Part shown: positions 48,506-60,894 of the stretch, piece by piece
Numbering within the stretch: the stretch's first letter is position 1
Layout of the letters: the number at the start of each line of letters is the position of its first letter
Assembly: GCF_963576675.1 (NCBI RefSeq)
Contig: NC_088919.1
Location: 62,516,578-62,580,577, forward strand
Origin: Euphorbia lathyris
Lineage: Eukaryota > Streptophyta > Magnoliopsida > Malpighiales > Euphorbiaceae
Length of the DNA stretch: 64,000 bases
Reading direction: 5' to 3'
Notes under the pieces: generated by a model
The model's database searches: none
The model's input: the letters and a program-made list of their open reading frames with translations, nothing else
Told to the model about the DNA's origin: nothing
Program-made: the position numbers and the translations under genes

Positions 48506-51320
48506 TGTTAGACAAGGTGCCGCGGCCTGATCTCCCGGGCGGACCGGGGGGTGGACACCTCATGGCGACGTAAGCGGTGATTGGCGCCGAAAGCAACCAA
48601 TCGTGGAATCAAGCTGCTCGGCAGGACCGAAGCTCGGAGATATGGAAGAGTCGCCACCCACGAATGGGAAAATGAACACCGATCCCTTGCGGGAGACCAG
48701 TGAGGGTTCGTGAAACTTAGGTACGAGCCGAGAAGGCTAGCTCCTTTCCGGAGAAAGGCTACTAGGCACCCCGACATCGCCCGGTTATGAACCACCGGCC
48801 TCCTACTCAGCGTGTTAGGCGATAACGGACTAATCGCATATTTCTTTAAGTTTAAAATTCATTTGAAACCTTTTCTTTCTCGCTTTGAAAACCGTTTTGA
48901 GCATGTTATTCGAAAGCCATTTTAGTAAAGAATCACCCATTTTGCATAAATCTAAAGTATACAAGAGAGAAAGGGGAGAAGAAAGAATTGATTCATTTAC
49001 AGTGTGTTTGTGCTTCATATTATACACTAACTCTAAACTAATCTCATTCCCCAAAACGAGTTTATTTACATGGTTCGTACCTTAATCGTCGTTGGAACGA
49101 TTTAGGTACGTTTTAAAGACCCCGTTTAATGATTTTCACTCGAATCGCCGTTGGAACGACTCGAGCGTTTGAAAACGTTTGAGCCAACATTTTTAATCTA
49201 AAAGCGTGATTAGGCATACAAGTCAATTTATTTTGTTCAAAAAAACATTTAGTTAAGAAAACGATTCAAAACTTCATTATTCACAAAAGCGATTTTAATT
49301 ACGAGGTTCGCTTAATCCGTCGTTGGAACGAATTAAGGTTTTAAAACGTGATGTTTTAGAAACGGTTTAAAAATGTCAAGAAAACATTATTTACACTTTA
49401 GGAATATCTAGACAAGCTTTAATTTTAACAAATTAAACTCTCTTTTTTGTGGTTTGTTTTCCCCTTTTTCACTCAATTATCTTCTACTTGAACATAATTA
49501 CAACAATTAATGAATTAAACCCAAATTCACCCAAATAAAACTAATTTAAAAGAGTATATATATAAGTATGAAAATAGAGTAAATATATATAGATATACGT
49601 ATGTACAAAAAAATGATTAATAATGCCCTCTAAAACAAAAATAGAGAAAGTAATACACATTAATAAAAATAGTGATAAAGATACTACTAAGTATAATGTA
49701 TTTTTATTCTAACTAAAAACATGTAAAAATGAACCAAGTTCATAAATAAGAAGATAGTATTTAACCCCTCCCCAAAATGGTTTATGATAAGTAGATATAG
49801 AAAATAACCCCTAATAACCCCAAAATAACAAATATGTATAACTTAAATGAATTTAAAGGAAAATCTATATATATACATATAATTTTATCAAATTAAATTA
49901 ATGAAAAATAATATCTAAACATGTTAAATAAACATATACCAAAAGGTTGAAAATAATTTGAATACATATATTACATAATTATACATATATATATATATAT
50001 ATATAAAGGACCAAAAGTCTAAGAATTAAGAAAGGAGGACCAAAACAGCATTTTTTACATTCCAGCAGCTTTACCGACGGAAAATCCGTCGGTAAACAGC
50101 TTTTAGTGACAGAAAATAGAAATTTACAGAATCAGTCCAATAGTTTCCAGATTTATTCAAAAGCTTTAGATTAGATTTATTCTATCATTTCGGGTCTCCA
50201 TCATAGTCTATAACGGAGAATCCTAAAACGATGTTTTATTTTAAAACGTTATTTAGAAATATTTTCAAAACTTATAATTACAACGTTTTTTAATCCCGAA
50301 CTACCTTTGAATCGGATCACGGTTCGTATTGGGATATTAAAACGAGGTTTTTATTTCAAAACCAAATCGAACGTTTATTTAATACGTGACGAAAATTAAA
50401 TAAATACGAAAAATTAAATAAAGTGTGATAAATAAGTAAATAACTAAATAAATAAAATTATAACATAAAAATAAATAAATAAAGGAAATAAATTAAATAA
50501 AATAAAACGAGTCTAGTCCTCGGATAATACCTCAAGATCGGTATCGGACAGTCGAAGTCGGTTGATTACACGAGTTATGATTTTCCGGTTTTTTGTGTGT
50601 TTTTGATGAAATATTCAACTTTGGAAAATTTGGAATTTTTTTGGGAAAAAAAATATTTTCTCCAAAAAATTGACTTTCTCTCTCTAAAAATGTCTAGAGT
50701 GAGAAAGCTCCAAAAATTCTTCCCCCTTTCAAATGCGTGGGGATCCGTGCCTTAAATAGGCAACGGATCCCGGAAGCTTTGGGCGACGCCCAAAGCCAGT
50801 TGGGCGGACGCCCAACATGGTTGGGCGAACGCCCAACGCTCGTTGGGCGCGCGCGCCCAACTGATGTTGGGCGTTCGCCCAATGAGCGTTGGGCGCTCGC
50901 CCAGCGGCTGCCGGACGCGCTTGCCCCAGCGGCCGTCGGGCGTGCGCCCCGCGCTGTCAGGCGTGCACGCCCAACGGTCGTCGAGCGCGCGCTCCGCGCT
51001 GCCGGTCGTGCGCGCCCAGCGGACGCCGCGCGTGTGCTCAGCGCCGCCGGACGCACACGTCCAGCGAACTTCGAACGAGCTACCGGGCGTGCGTCCGACT
51101 GTCGTCGGGCACGCGTCGGCGTGCAGCTAGGCGCTTGCACCACGTCGCTGAGCACTCGCGAGCCGCCCACTTGACGACCGCGACTCCCATTAACTTTTCA
51201 TTTCCCCTCTTTTTTTATTATATATTTTTCTTCTCTCTTTTTTTTAAAATTTCCGGAACCAATCTCTTCGACCGCTTCGTTACAGGTTTTCGTCACAGGT
51301 CCTCCAACTCGGTGTCTACA
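48506..51320 (-). repeat. 5' LTR of the Ogre-like element
   Basis: 2815 bp, ends TG...CA. It matches the 3' LTR closely for most of its length (single substitutions, a longer TA run near 49990). In the GC-rich hairpin cluster (about 50775-51150) repeat units have been gained, lost and exchanged. It holds the same TATTTAAG box (50751-50758) and TTTACCGACGG hairpin (50070-50096). Confidence 0.92.
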
Positions 51321-51325
51321 CTTGT

Positions 51326-51362
51326 GCGAAAGGGCTCATTGCACACCCTCATCTGCCCCCTG
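51326..51362 (+). mobile_element. hAT-type MITE, right end
   Basis: The last 37 bp of the MITE that begins at 31521, ending CTCATCTGCCCCCTG and followed by the second copy of the 8-bp target duplication CAAACGGG (51363-51370). Confidence 0.82.
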
Positions 51363-51370
51363 CAAACGGG

Positions 51371-51745
51371 TGGTTTTTGAGATTGATTCGAGCTCTGTTC
51401 TTATTTTTATGACGGGAAAGTCGAGTCAGCATCACCCAATGGGGTGGCTCATTCGTGAATGTCTGGAGCTAAGGGACCATAGTTGGGAAGTGAAGTTTAT
51501 GCATGTCTATCGGGAAGGAAACCAGGTAGCTGATTGAATGGCAATTTTGCAAGCTCTTTTGCCTTGGATCATCACAAGTATGGTACGCCTTCCGCAGTCC
51601 TTTGGTATATTCTCCTTGCAGATCAGATTGGCCGAGCTTCGATGAGAATGGTCACTGTTTAGAGCTTGGTCTATTTTTTTATTTCTGCTTTTGCTACTGC
51701 TTCTTTTCTTTGTTTGTTTTGGTTTTAATACGTTCCATTTTACCA
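51371..51745 (+). pseudogene. 3' half of the LINE-type RNase H fragment (LINE-3)
   Basis: Encodes VVFEIDSSSVL and FMHVYREGNQVAD, the second half of the RNase H domain that was cut at 31520. The frame fits when the inserted DNA and one TSD copy are ignored. A stop follows VAD at 51535-51537. A short LINE-like 3' UTR ending ACCAAAAAAAG (about 51745) closes the fragment. Confidence 0.85.
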
Positions 51746-52920
51746 AAAAAAGTTCCTCTCAAAATTGAACATTTGCGAATTCATCAAATCAAGTTTATAT
51801 TTTCAACATTTAGTTTATATTTAAACTAGAAAAATTTCTTGAAGTAATATATGGTGATACGCAATGACTTTAAAAATTAATCATATCATTTTGAAAAGGG
51901 AAAATTACAAAACTGGATCAAATGGGAGGCTCATTTACATATTTAACCCATTTACTAATCCTACTACATATCTAGATTGATTTTGTGTGACTTTCCCATA
52001 ATACCCTTAACCTTCCCACTTCCACCACTCGCGAACCGTCGCTCCCCCTATCTCCTTGGTTATGCGAAAAGTTGCTCCTGCATTAATGATTTCAAGACTT
52101 TTGATCTTCCTTTCTTCCTTTAAATTGCACGAAATCTACACCATTTAGTCAAAATCACAATGAATTTCTCTTTTTCCTCTCTTCATCTCTTGATTCTGCA
52201 ACTTCCCAACCTTAGAAAACGAAGCCATGGTTTTTCATCTTCCTGTTCGTTGCTTGGTTTCTTTCTTCTTGTTACCATCAAAGAAATGGTTTTTCTACGT
52301 TATTTCCTTCGTTCTTCCCATGTTATCATATTGTTATTGTCGCTTTTGGGGGTGAAAGGGGCGAAAAATGTAAGTATCTGTTTTTCTTTCTGCGTTTTTT
52401 TCATGAATTCATTTCGCAATCGATGGTTTCGCTAAGCTTTGCGAAGAGAACGAGCCTGGAAAGTGACGATCTACTTCGTTAATCGTTGATTTCGCGAAGA
52501 TATGCAAAGAGAAAGCGTCTGAAACGTATGGATCTACCTCGCGAATCTATTAGTTCGCGAAAGCATCGATATGCGACGTAGATAGTCACGTTTCTGACCT
52601 CGCAGACTTCGCGAAAGCATCGATATGTGAAGTAAAACCCTACACATTTACATTCGCATGCTTCGCTAATCTTCATTTCACGAAGCCAAAATCGTCTTTT
52701 TCCCTGCCTAACACGATTAATTTTTTCTATAGATGGTTGAATACGTAATATCCCTTTCTGGAAGGCGGCGTACTAGGCTATAGGGGAGATGATTTTTCTT
52801 CCTGTATAGGGATGAACTTCCCCAAGACTGACACATTCAATCCTAAAGTGGTTGGTTAGGAGAGGTTTTGTCAATCTTGTGGTGCACCATGGGACACGTC
52901 CATCCCATGGTGCCAATCTT

Positions 52921-53050
52921 CAAAGTGGACCTAACTTAATCCGGTACCAATCTTGAAACGGATGAGTAATCTTGGTGGGCACCGTGGGACACGTCCATCC
53001 CAAAAGGTCTGGAATCCAGACCTTTTGGGATGGACGTGTCCCACGGTGCC
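52921..53050. repeat. Palindrome core inside the MULE (left arm, axis and start of right arm)
   Basis: Two perfect 36-bp arms (52978-53013 and 53015-53050) face each other across one base. The arms continue outward: 52921-52977 pairs with 54596-54655, beyond the solo LTR (GTGGACCTAACTTAAT against TTAAGTTAGGTCCAC). A smaller self-palindrome with the same GGGACACGTCCATCCCA core lies at 52881-52914. Confidence 0.88.
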
Positions 53051-54590
53051 TGTTAAGACCAAAATATACCTAAAATATCATATATAAATACGTTAACTTT
53101 ACATTGAAATCATGCTAAATATATTCATTTAGAATACTTTTACGTCTTTATTTACTTCTTTGATGCAAGGTACTTAATTATTTGGTTAAATCCAAATAGG
53201 AGCTAAAACGGAGCTAAAATGGAGGAAAAACCTAAAAAAACGTACCGAGAATACGTATCAGTCAAAAGAACGCTCAAGGAGGACAAGAAGCAGTCGAGAG
53301 ATGGGGAGACAAGTCCCTATCGCGACTGAGATTTTCAGAATCTCAGTCGCGACATACGAAAGCCGAACTCCGAAAAAATGAAGTCTTCAACTCGCCCCTG
53401 CACCCCCTGTCGCGACTGAGATTTTCAGAATCTCATATGAGATTTTCAGAATCTCATATGAGACAGCGAAGAATTTTGCACAGTTTTCACATGTTTAAAT
53501 CTAAGAAACGCGTCTGTTCGTTTGGATTAAAGCGACCCTTCACCAGCGGACATGACCCTTCATTTACAACCATTCACCAACTATAAATAAGTGATCCATT
53601 TCAAGAAATCAATATGGATTAAGGGTTATGAGAGTTGTTATGTTGAGGAAACTCTGACTCAGAAATGAGTCAGAAAGTTAGATTACATTTCTGTGTAAAC
53701 AAACTTGATGTACACAAGTTGTTATTAGATTAGTTATAAACACAGTATTAGTTTAGTTTCAAAGGTAGATCAGAGACAAGTTTTCATTCTGGTAGTGGAC
53801 TGACCAGTCTCTATTCCGAAGATTCAGCGAGAAGAATTGACGGCTGAAGCGTATGGGGTCTGACAAACCTACGGAGTTTGAGGGAAAGATTGACAACCCG
53901 GATCTCAAAGTTTTCGTTGCAATGCTCTCCAAGTTTCTACTTCTCTGTTAACTTGTGAAGATTCACATTTCATTAATGATATACTTATTTATTCAATACA
54001 TTCTTTCTGTTGTTATTTTGATATTGTTCTGACAAAATGATTTTCAAAATGATAAATTGGTGTTTTTATTAAAACGTTGTATTCCATCTTATTCATATAA
54101 GAACTTTGTTGAACACTTGACAGATTTAGTTTTTATGGATGATATGATCGCTGATCGCGGCTTATCAGATATAAAATACTAGTTTGATTAAGGTAGCAAT
54201 CTGCTCCGATCCAGAGAGATTTCTACGGTTCAAAGCCATTTAATTGAGTAAATCCCTATATTATTACATGTCCATAGTCTTTCCAAAGTTAAAGTTGTTT
54301 TCTTTGGTTTATGAAAATAAGTTTTATACCTTCTATTTATTCCAATTACGGAAGTATCTGTCTTGTAATCAAAATCTCAAGACGGAACTGTTCTCTAAAC
54401 TCGATATAATATTCTTATCTAATCCTAATTTACCCAAACCAATTCAATCAATTAAACGAATTTCTTTTTAAACCTAAACACGTAATTAAAACTGAATTAA
54501 ATAAAGTTTTAGTTAAAAAGCGTTCCCTGTGGGTTCGATATCTTTTATTACTACAAGCATATACCGTGCACTTGCGGAAATCGCTCAACA
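53051..54590 (+). mobile_element. Solo LTR (1540 bp) inside the MULE palindrome
   Basis: Starts TGTTAAGACC and ends AATCGCTCAACA. The target duplication is GTGCC (53046-53050) and GTGCA (54591-54595). The palindrome arm on the other side shows the original was GTGCC, so one base has since mutated. The 3' end CCCTGTGGGTTCGATATC...GTGCACTTGCGG resembles plant Ty3/gypsy LTR ends. No internal genes are left. Confidence 0.85.
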
Positions 54591-54674
54591 GTGCACACCA
54601 AGATTACTCATCCGTTTCAAGATTGGTACCGGCTTAAGTTAGGTCCACTTCGAAATGATTCGTTAGGAGAGTTC

Positions 54675-54830
54675 ATTGTGGCAATCTTGTTGTAAATTTT
54701 GATAATGTTATGATTTGAATGTTGTTATTGTGGCAATCTTGTTGTAAATTTTGATAATGTTATGATTTGAATGTTGTTATTGTGGCAATCTTCTTGTAAA
54801 TTTTGATAATGTTATGATTTTAATGTTAGA
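54675..54830. repeat. Three tandem copies of a 52-bp unit in the MULE
   Basis: Units start ATTGTGGCAATCTTGTTG at 54675, 54727 and 54779, nearly identical. Local tandem amplification. Confidence 0.9.
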
Positions 54831-55183
54831 ATCCGTTGTTGTTTGCCATTTTTTGTTATATACCACTTCGCGAATTAGCTTCAAGTCATATCCAGCATTC
54901 GCATATGCGAACTAAATTCATCAAGCAAAACAAACTTCAGCTTCGCAGGCTTCGCATATGCGAACTAAATTCATTAAGTAAATCCAAACATCAGCTTCGC
55001 AGGCTTCGCATATGGTCGAATATGCGAAGTCAGATGGGAGAGAGCGAGCCGCGCGTAAATATTGAGGGTATTATGGGAAAGTCACACAAAATCAGTCTAG
55101 ATATGTAGTAGAATTAGTAAATGGGTTAAATATGTAAATGGGCCTCCCATTTGACCCAGTTTTGTAATTTTCCCTTTTGAAAA

Positions 55184-55749
55184 AGACTAATGGTTAGAAG
55201 TATTAAAACAATTAATTAACAGAAATGAAGAAAGAAGAAAAAGGCGGGAAAACAAATGGAATGTAACTGACTTAAAAAAACAGTTAATTAGCTTATTTAA
55301 CATACTATATGAGTTGTTATCTTTTTTAGTTCGGATCATTAAGAGAAATAACCAAATTTAATTCACTTTTCTCTTCTTCGAATTAATCTCTCTTTATTAT
55401 CATCTTCATATCTACTTCACTCTCCCATTATGATGGTACCCGACCATATGTTTATGCGATCCTAGATCATGCTACGAAGGACTTATGCTAATGTTCTTCA
55501 ATCAAGTTCTCTGATAATAGAGTGATTCTGATTCAAGTGAATCTTCTTCATCTCTTGAAAATTGAGAAGAAGAAAATATAGATCTCAATTGACTAGATCG
55601 AACGCAAAACTAAATATGTTTTGCAAGATGATCTAGAACACGAGAAAGGTATGTCAGAACATGAAAATTGGGATATAATGATAGCCTTTTTTCTTGGATT
55701 ATCAATTCACTCTCCAAAGATCTTGCAGAAACTTTTCTGAAGTGTAGCA
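55184..55749. other. Unassigned region, no gene recognised
   Basis: AT-rich DNA with no domain, RNA gene or element end that I recognise. A leader-like CT-rich stretch lies near 55360-55430, but no open frame follows it. Confidence 0.4.
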
Positions 55750-56900
55750 ATAAGATACTATGCTAAAGTGTCCCTACTCTGTTGATTTTCATCAGAATAA
55801 TATTCAAAGTGTTTCACCGGTCACAGACATTGGATGTCAAACTAGAGGCGTAGGAGCTTGTGGAACAGTAAGCTCTATACAAATCCACCAAATGAAACGT
55901 GCCACATGGAACCTAGTCATAGGTGCGTCTCATTATAACACTTACTATGGGGTCCTTAGTCCAACGTTCACTGTGTGGCCTAGATGACTATACACTTTGA
56001 TTAATCATCTAACATGCCTGTAACAGGGTGCCAAGTATGGGTTTTATTTGGTGTGTTATACGTTATGCTTAAAAACCATGAGTGAAACAAGGGATTACTT
56101 CTCTCTTATCGAGAGAAGATATGATTGGCTACTCGATTGGTGATACTGAGAAGTATACGATCGTATCCAAATGAGGCTGCAATGTTGCAGCTCATTTGAT
56201 TCTTATCATTTCATCAAGAAATCAAGACATGCTCAAGGAGCTTGCGAGGATGACTGGTCCATGCCTCAACTGAGCATTTGTACCCGATCAGCAGGGATCA
56301 TAGAAAGGTTACTATTAGGTTCTTATCATCTATACGAGATGATCATTCAATATGGATTAGTATATCAATAGAGTCAATATATGAATGTGGACTAGATGAT
56401 GGATTCAAGGACACTACCATATCAGAATGGGCCTACATGATCGCACATATATGAGAATCAATGATAAATCAACTTGGTATAACTTGGATAAGTTATGTGC
56501 ATTGGGTTATTAGTTTCGAGATAATTTAATTAGATTAAATTATGCTCGTAACACAAGTACAAAGATAGATGGATTATTATAATCAAGTATTTATTCATTG
56601 GATGAAATAAATATATGTATACTTAGATGACAAGGGATATGGGCAAAGCAAGCAAGGCCACCTAACCACTAACCATATAGCATGGGCTAAGACCCATAAG
56701 CCCACTACATCACTATCACACTCTATAAAGAGACCCCCAACTCCTAATGAACAGATCTTCCACCTTTTCTCTATACTTTAATACACACACACACACACTC
56801 TCTCTCTCTTCACTACTAACTTGACCGTCAGAGTGTTCCTAGGGATCGCTTCCAGAGTAGGGACATAAAGAGCTTCAGAGATAACCTACTACCCCACATC
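55750..56900 (+). mobile_element. Probable LTR/5' region of a truncated gypsy element
   Basis: Directly upstream of a gypsy gag. It has a TATAAAG box at 56724-56730, a CA/CT microsatellite (56784-56810) and a leader ending near a possible primer-binding site (TGGTGCGGTGAGCG, 56911). The left limit is uncertain and no second LTR is in the window. Call by position and promoter layout. Confidence 0.45.
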
Positions 56901-56916
56901 TCTATTATTTGGTGCG

Positions 56917-57860
56917 GTGAGCGTGGAGAGCAAGCAATTTTCAGACGAACCTAAATCCCCACCAAGAATGGGTGATCCACTAGTGCCAACCCATGTCAAA
57001 GAAATGCTTATCACTCCAGCCGGAACCTCCAACCCCAAACAAGAGGAACCGCCTCTTGCACCCATAGTAGCACCACTGAACTTAGCTCCTCTACTCATAG
57101 AGGTAGAGCCAGAGGAAGAAGAGGCTAGTACTACCACCCAGTTGGTCAACATCATACAAAGCTTTCAAGCTACCCAAGCCGTGCAAACTGCAACACAGAT
57201 GAAAATAATTGAGCAGCAGCATAGCATGCAAGAAGAGAATGCGAAGATTTGGCAGTTTCTTAAAGGCAAGACCGGTCTGAGGGAGTAAATCTTCCTCGGT
57301 GGCTCCACGAACGAGGTGGAGCCCGCAGCTGCACTGCCGCTGGCCACGACCCGTGTCGCGGCGAACCTACTGGGGCAACATGCACCTACCAACGGACTAG
57401 TAACTCGAACCATGACAACTTAAGAAGTCGAAGACCTACTAGAATCCAAGATTCATCGATTCCTTGACAAGTGGGCTTTGGGAGGTGTTGTGGGAGGAAA
57501 GGCCACCTTCAGCAAAACACCTCTTGTACACCTCCCAAGAGATTGGAAAGCCCCCCCCGTCTAGCTTTCTACTCGGGGACCAAAGACCCTAATGACCATG
57601 TGGCTTCCTTCATGAGCACCATTAAACTTTACTTAAAGGATGAGGATATAATATGCAAAGTGTTCCCCACAACACTCTCGGGGAGCACTCAAGAGTGGTA
57701 CCACAGACTGGCGCTAGAGTCAATCGACTCCTTTGACCTCTTGAAAGACCTTTTCTTGTCAAGATTTACAGCGGCGATGAAGGTCAGAAAGATTAACTCC
57801 GAACTCAATGGTCTCCGAAAGAGGCCGAAGGTCAGAAAGATTAGCTCTGGTCTCAATGTT
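56917..57860 (+). pseudogene. Truncated Ty3/gypsy gag
   Basis: An N-terminal acidic part (56917-57288) is followed, after stops and a frameshift at a C-run near 57555-57561, by the gag core: FYSGTKDPNDHVASFMS, then LSGSTQEWYHRLALESI and LFLSRFTAAMKVRKI. Retrotransposon gag domains of plant gypsy elements look like this. The frame ends near 57860, where a short GGTCAGAAAGATTA stretch is repeated and unrelated AT-rich DNA begins. The zinc knuckle, protease and pol are absent. Confidence 0.82.
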
Positions 57861-57862
57861 GG

Positions 57863-58294
57863 ACATATGTTATATATACTTATTAGTATTTTAGATTTCG
57901 TAAGATATTAATTTGATTAATATTTGATCAGAGTTATAGTTAAATACGTATACATATATATACTAATTATATTTAACATATATATACATATATATTTAGA
58001 ATGTGTGTATATATAGTATATATAATTAGCTATAGATTATAATAAATATTAAATTGGATTTAATATGCTACCTAAATTGAAATTAACTCAAATTAGATTT
58101 GATTATAAAATTTTAGTTTTGATCCTTGCAGAGGAAACAAAGTGTGCTGCCCTCTACTCTTAGGTATGCGCCTCCCTCTCTATCTTTTGTTGTCGATTAT
58201 ATATTGATAGCTAAGCATAATTTTAGGTTAAACTTTTTAGCATATAAGCTAGAGGGCTCTCTGCACAAAAATTTGTGATTTAGTTTGGGTATAT
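57863..58294. other. AT-rich spacer, possibly an LTR fragment
   Basis: Begins TGTTGGACATATGTTATATA at the break in the gag, which looks like an LTR start. No matching CA end with a 5-bp duplication could be found before the next element at 58295. No genes. Confidence 0.35.
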
Positions 58295-59819
58295 TGATAG
58301 GGGTCAAAAAAACCTTACCTTTGGGTACGGTTTTAGGACGGGTTTTAGCGTTATTTTATGAATAAGCGAGCAATTCTTGCATTTATATGCTTTTGTGTGA
58401 GTTAGTTAGAAATTGTATATGTTCTATTTACTTTTCGTTGTTTGGGCTTGTTTTCTGGTTATTTTAGGCAAATATGGCCAAATTGGCATGTACGTTAAAT
58501 TTCCATTATCTTTTATAGCTAATTGATCAGCCAAAAGTTGCACCAAATGAAGTGTTTACTCAAAATGAGCGATTGGCAGGTCAATTTAGCCTCGGAACTA
58601 ATGTTATTTGGAGTTTTCATGCATGTGCAGGCTAAAACATGAACGAGTTCGGGTGAAAGTTGCGTTTCGGGACATCCAGCAGTCGCGCAAGGCGTTCTGG
58701 GCATTCCCGCTCGTCGAAATGGCCTTTTTGGGGCTGGATCGGTCAGCTCGCATCGAGCTGGCCTGCAAAGGCCAACTCGCCAAGCTGGCTCGCCCAGCTC
58801 GGTGAGCTGCCCTGCGAGAATCAGTCAAAAGACTGATTCCCGGTCCCACAACGCCACGATCGACCCCACATCTTCCCACCTGCAAAAGGATACGAATTAG
58901 GTCAGAAAGAGGGCCCGAACCGCGTCTATAAATAGGATTTTCTAAATGTAAAATAGATATCTTTTATCTTTGTAAAAACCTAAGCTTCCACCTTGAGAAA
59001 TCCTCTCCACCTCCTCCATCTCCTTCAACCTCCATTGAAGACACCTCCGAAGCTCCGTTCATCGAGGATTGCTCAAGTTCCATCCTTAAGTCCTAGGAAG
59101 ACGCCTGCATTGGTAGACAGGTTCCCTGAAAGGGATTTTTCTTCTTTTATATTCTGTCTAGCCTCTTATCCATGTTATGAATCCTAGGCTCATTGTATCT
59201 TCGTGACAATACTTTTCATCTTTAATATATATTATAGTTTTGTTTGTTCAATTGTTTTATTGCTTAAATCTTTGTCTTACGCTTTGTTTGGTTTAACTCA
59301 TTCGATAATCCCAAAATTAAGTTGGGACATATTGTGTGCTGAATCTGACCTAGTCAGTGCCTATAGGATTGACGACCCTATAGAAGATTAAGCCCAAATT
59401 GCTGAGCCTTAGAGCTAGTTTCGGCCTTATAAGGGAATCACGAACTAGGGACCTCAAGAGGATAGGTATGGTTAATCGCCTCGGACACAAGTGACTTAGA
59501 TTAGGTTTTAATTCTGTTGTCTGAATAATCTATTTTCCTTATTATCATATCACCCCATGTTTCTTCGGGTAATTACATTGGTAAAAGATCACCTAGGAGT
59601 AGAATAACTTAGATAGGAGTAGAAGTAACTTAATTAGGAGTAGGCTAATTTAATCAAAACCAATTCAAACCCCCCATAGCCTAGATAACACCTGAGACCA
59701 AATAGCTCGATACTTGCAGGAATAAATCCAGTGGATTCGATACCTGGACTTGTCCAGATTTTATTACTTGATAACGACGGGGTACACTTATCCCTTAGTG
59801 AGCCTTCTACGGAGGCGCA
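58295..59819 (+). repeat. 5' LTR of the Athila-like element
   Basis: 1525 bp, nearly identical to the 3' LTR except for point changes and one missing block of about 46 bp near 58740. A TATAAATAGG box lies at about 58926-58935, which would put the transcript start near 58960. Confidence 0.88.
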
Positions 59820-60230
59820 TTAAGATTTTGGCGCCGTTGCCGGGGATTTATTTCTTCTGCAATATCGAACCAAACATCGATTTGTTAGTTTAGGCATTCC
59901 TTTGTGAATATCCTCTGTTTATATCGTTTTTACCTGTTTATACAAATACTTGTTTATATTTATAATTCTCTTGTTCGAATCTTTATTTGTTCATATGTCG
60001 AATATATTAGGTTATACATTTTTAATTTTTGTATATATTCCATACGAACGTGGCATGTTGTCGTGTAAAAATTTGTATTACTTGTTTCGCCAAAAACAGG
60101 TTAAAATACTCATATAGGACTATGTAATATTGTATGATAATACTATATGATAAACTGATATACTAGATATTTATACTTTCCTTCTTCAAGGGAAACATTT
60201 TTATTTTTATTTATCTTTCCTTTTCAGCAT

Positions 60231-60430
60231 ATGCATACTCGATCAGCGGAAATACCGTGTGTTCCTCTTAACCTTGAACTTGAACGTACTCTTCGCAGGA
60301 GCAAACAAAACAGGATTGTCAAGCCAGACGAGATCACTGAGCCTATCAAGATGACTGAGACTAACCCTCCCATCAATAACCGGAATACTGAGAACATCAA
60401 ACCGGACAGCTTTCAAAACCCCTATAGGGA
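60231..60430 (+). pseudogene. Athila-like gag N-terminal remnant
   Basis: Starts MHTRSAEIPCVPLNLELERT, similar to the N-terminus of Athila gag (a RTRS...LERT..R pattern). After about 65 residues the frame meets the deletion junction near 60425-60432 and ends at 60479. The rest of gag is missing. Confidence 0.7.
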
Positions 60431-60894
60431 TGTCCCCCTACCGTTTAGTTTTCGGAAAATCTTGTCATTTCCCTGTTGAATTAGAGCATAAAGCCTATTG
60501 GGCACTGAAATTTCTAAACTTTGACCCTAAACTTTCAGGTGACCTGCGGTTAACACAGCTGCATGAACTGGATAAGCTCGGATATAACTCTTATGAGAAT
60601 GCTAAGCTGTATAAAGAACGAACCAAAAGGGTGCATGATAAGAAAGTGCAACGAAAAACCTTCCATAAGGGCGACCAAATACTACTTTATAACTCCCGAT
60701 TGAGATTCTTTCCCGGCAAACTCAAAAGTAGATGGTATGGGCCATTCTCAGTTATTGACGCACATCCCTCCGGTATGGTTGAGATCGAGGGAAAAGATGG
60801 AATCACCCAGAAAGTGGACGGACATCGACTCAAGCTTTATCTTGGCAAAGATAATTCAGATATGCAAATCCCGCGTCTACAGGACGATCAGTAA
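60430..60894 (+). pseudogene. Athila-like integrase C-terminal fragment
   Basis: Reads [20 protein letters not shown], then [31 protein letters not shown], and a [18 protein letters not shown] line, which is the end of an Athila integrase. The upstream catalytic core and all other pol domains are absent. The stop is at 60892-60894. Confidence 0.88.

Larger units (their letters stand above)
31796..51320 (-). mobile_element. Ogre-like (Tat lineage) Ty3/gypsy retrotransposon, 19.5 kb
   Basis: Two LTRs (31796-34561 and 48506-51320) with TG...CA ends enclose a minus-strand interior. The 5-bp TSD CTTGT lies at 31791-31795 and 51321-51325. The primer-binding site next to the 5' LTR is TGGCGACTCTGCTGGGG (48487-48503), the type I associate with Ogre elements (tRNA-Arg). 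Coding order is gag, protease, reverse transcriptase, RNase H, a second archaeal-type RNase H, integrase. The second RNase H, large size and 2.8-kb LTRs fit the Tat/Ogre lineage. An extra spliced gene lies antisense between pol and the 3' LTR. The leader between the 5' LTR and gag (46539-48505) lacks the ORF1 known from Ogre. Confidence 0.92.
51898..55174. mobile_element. Non-autonomous Mutator-like element (MULE), 3277 bp
   Basis: Terminal inverted repeats of about 113 bp with only a few mismatches (left from GGGAAAATTACAAAACTGG, right to CCAGTTTTGTAATTTTCCC). A perfect 9-bp TSD TTTTGAAAA lies at 51889-51897 and 55175-55183. No transposase is recognisable. Inside are sequences with many TTCGCGAA/CTTCGCAGGCTTCGCATATG motifs near both ends, a large palindrome around 53014, and three copies of a 52-bp unit (54675-54830). 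A solo LTR (53051-54590) was inserted later, so the element was about 1.73 kb before. A host-gene capture was looked for but not recognised. Confidence 0.88.

Noticed and set aside
52160..52435. Possible captured host gene in the MULE (91 residues)
   Set aside because: Hydrophobic low-complexity peptide without recognisable family or splice structure; not enough to call a Pack-MULE.
55760..55987. Open frame of 75 residues in the region before the gypsy gag
   Set aside because: No recognisable domain; it lies in what is probably an LTR.
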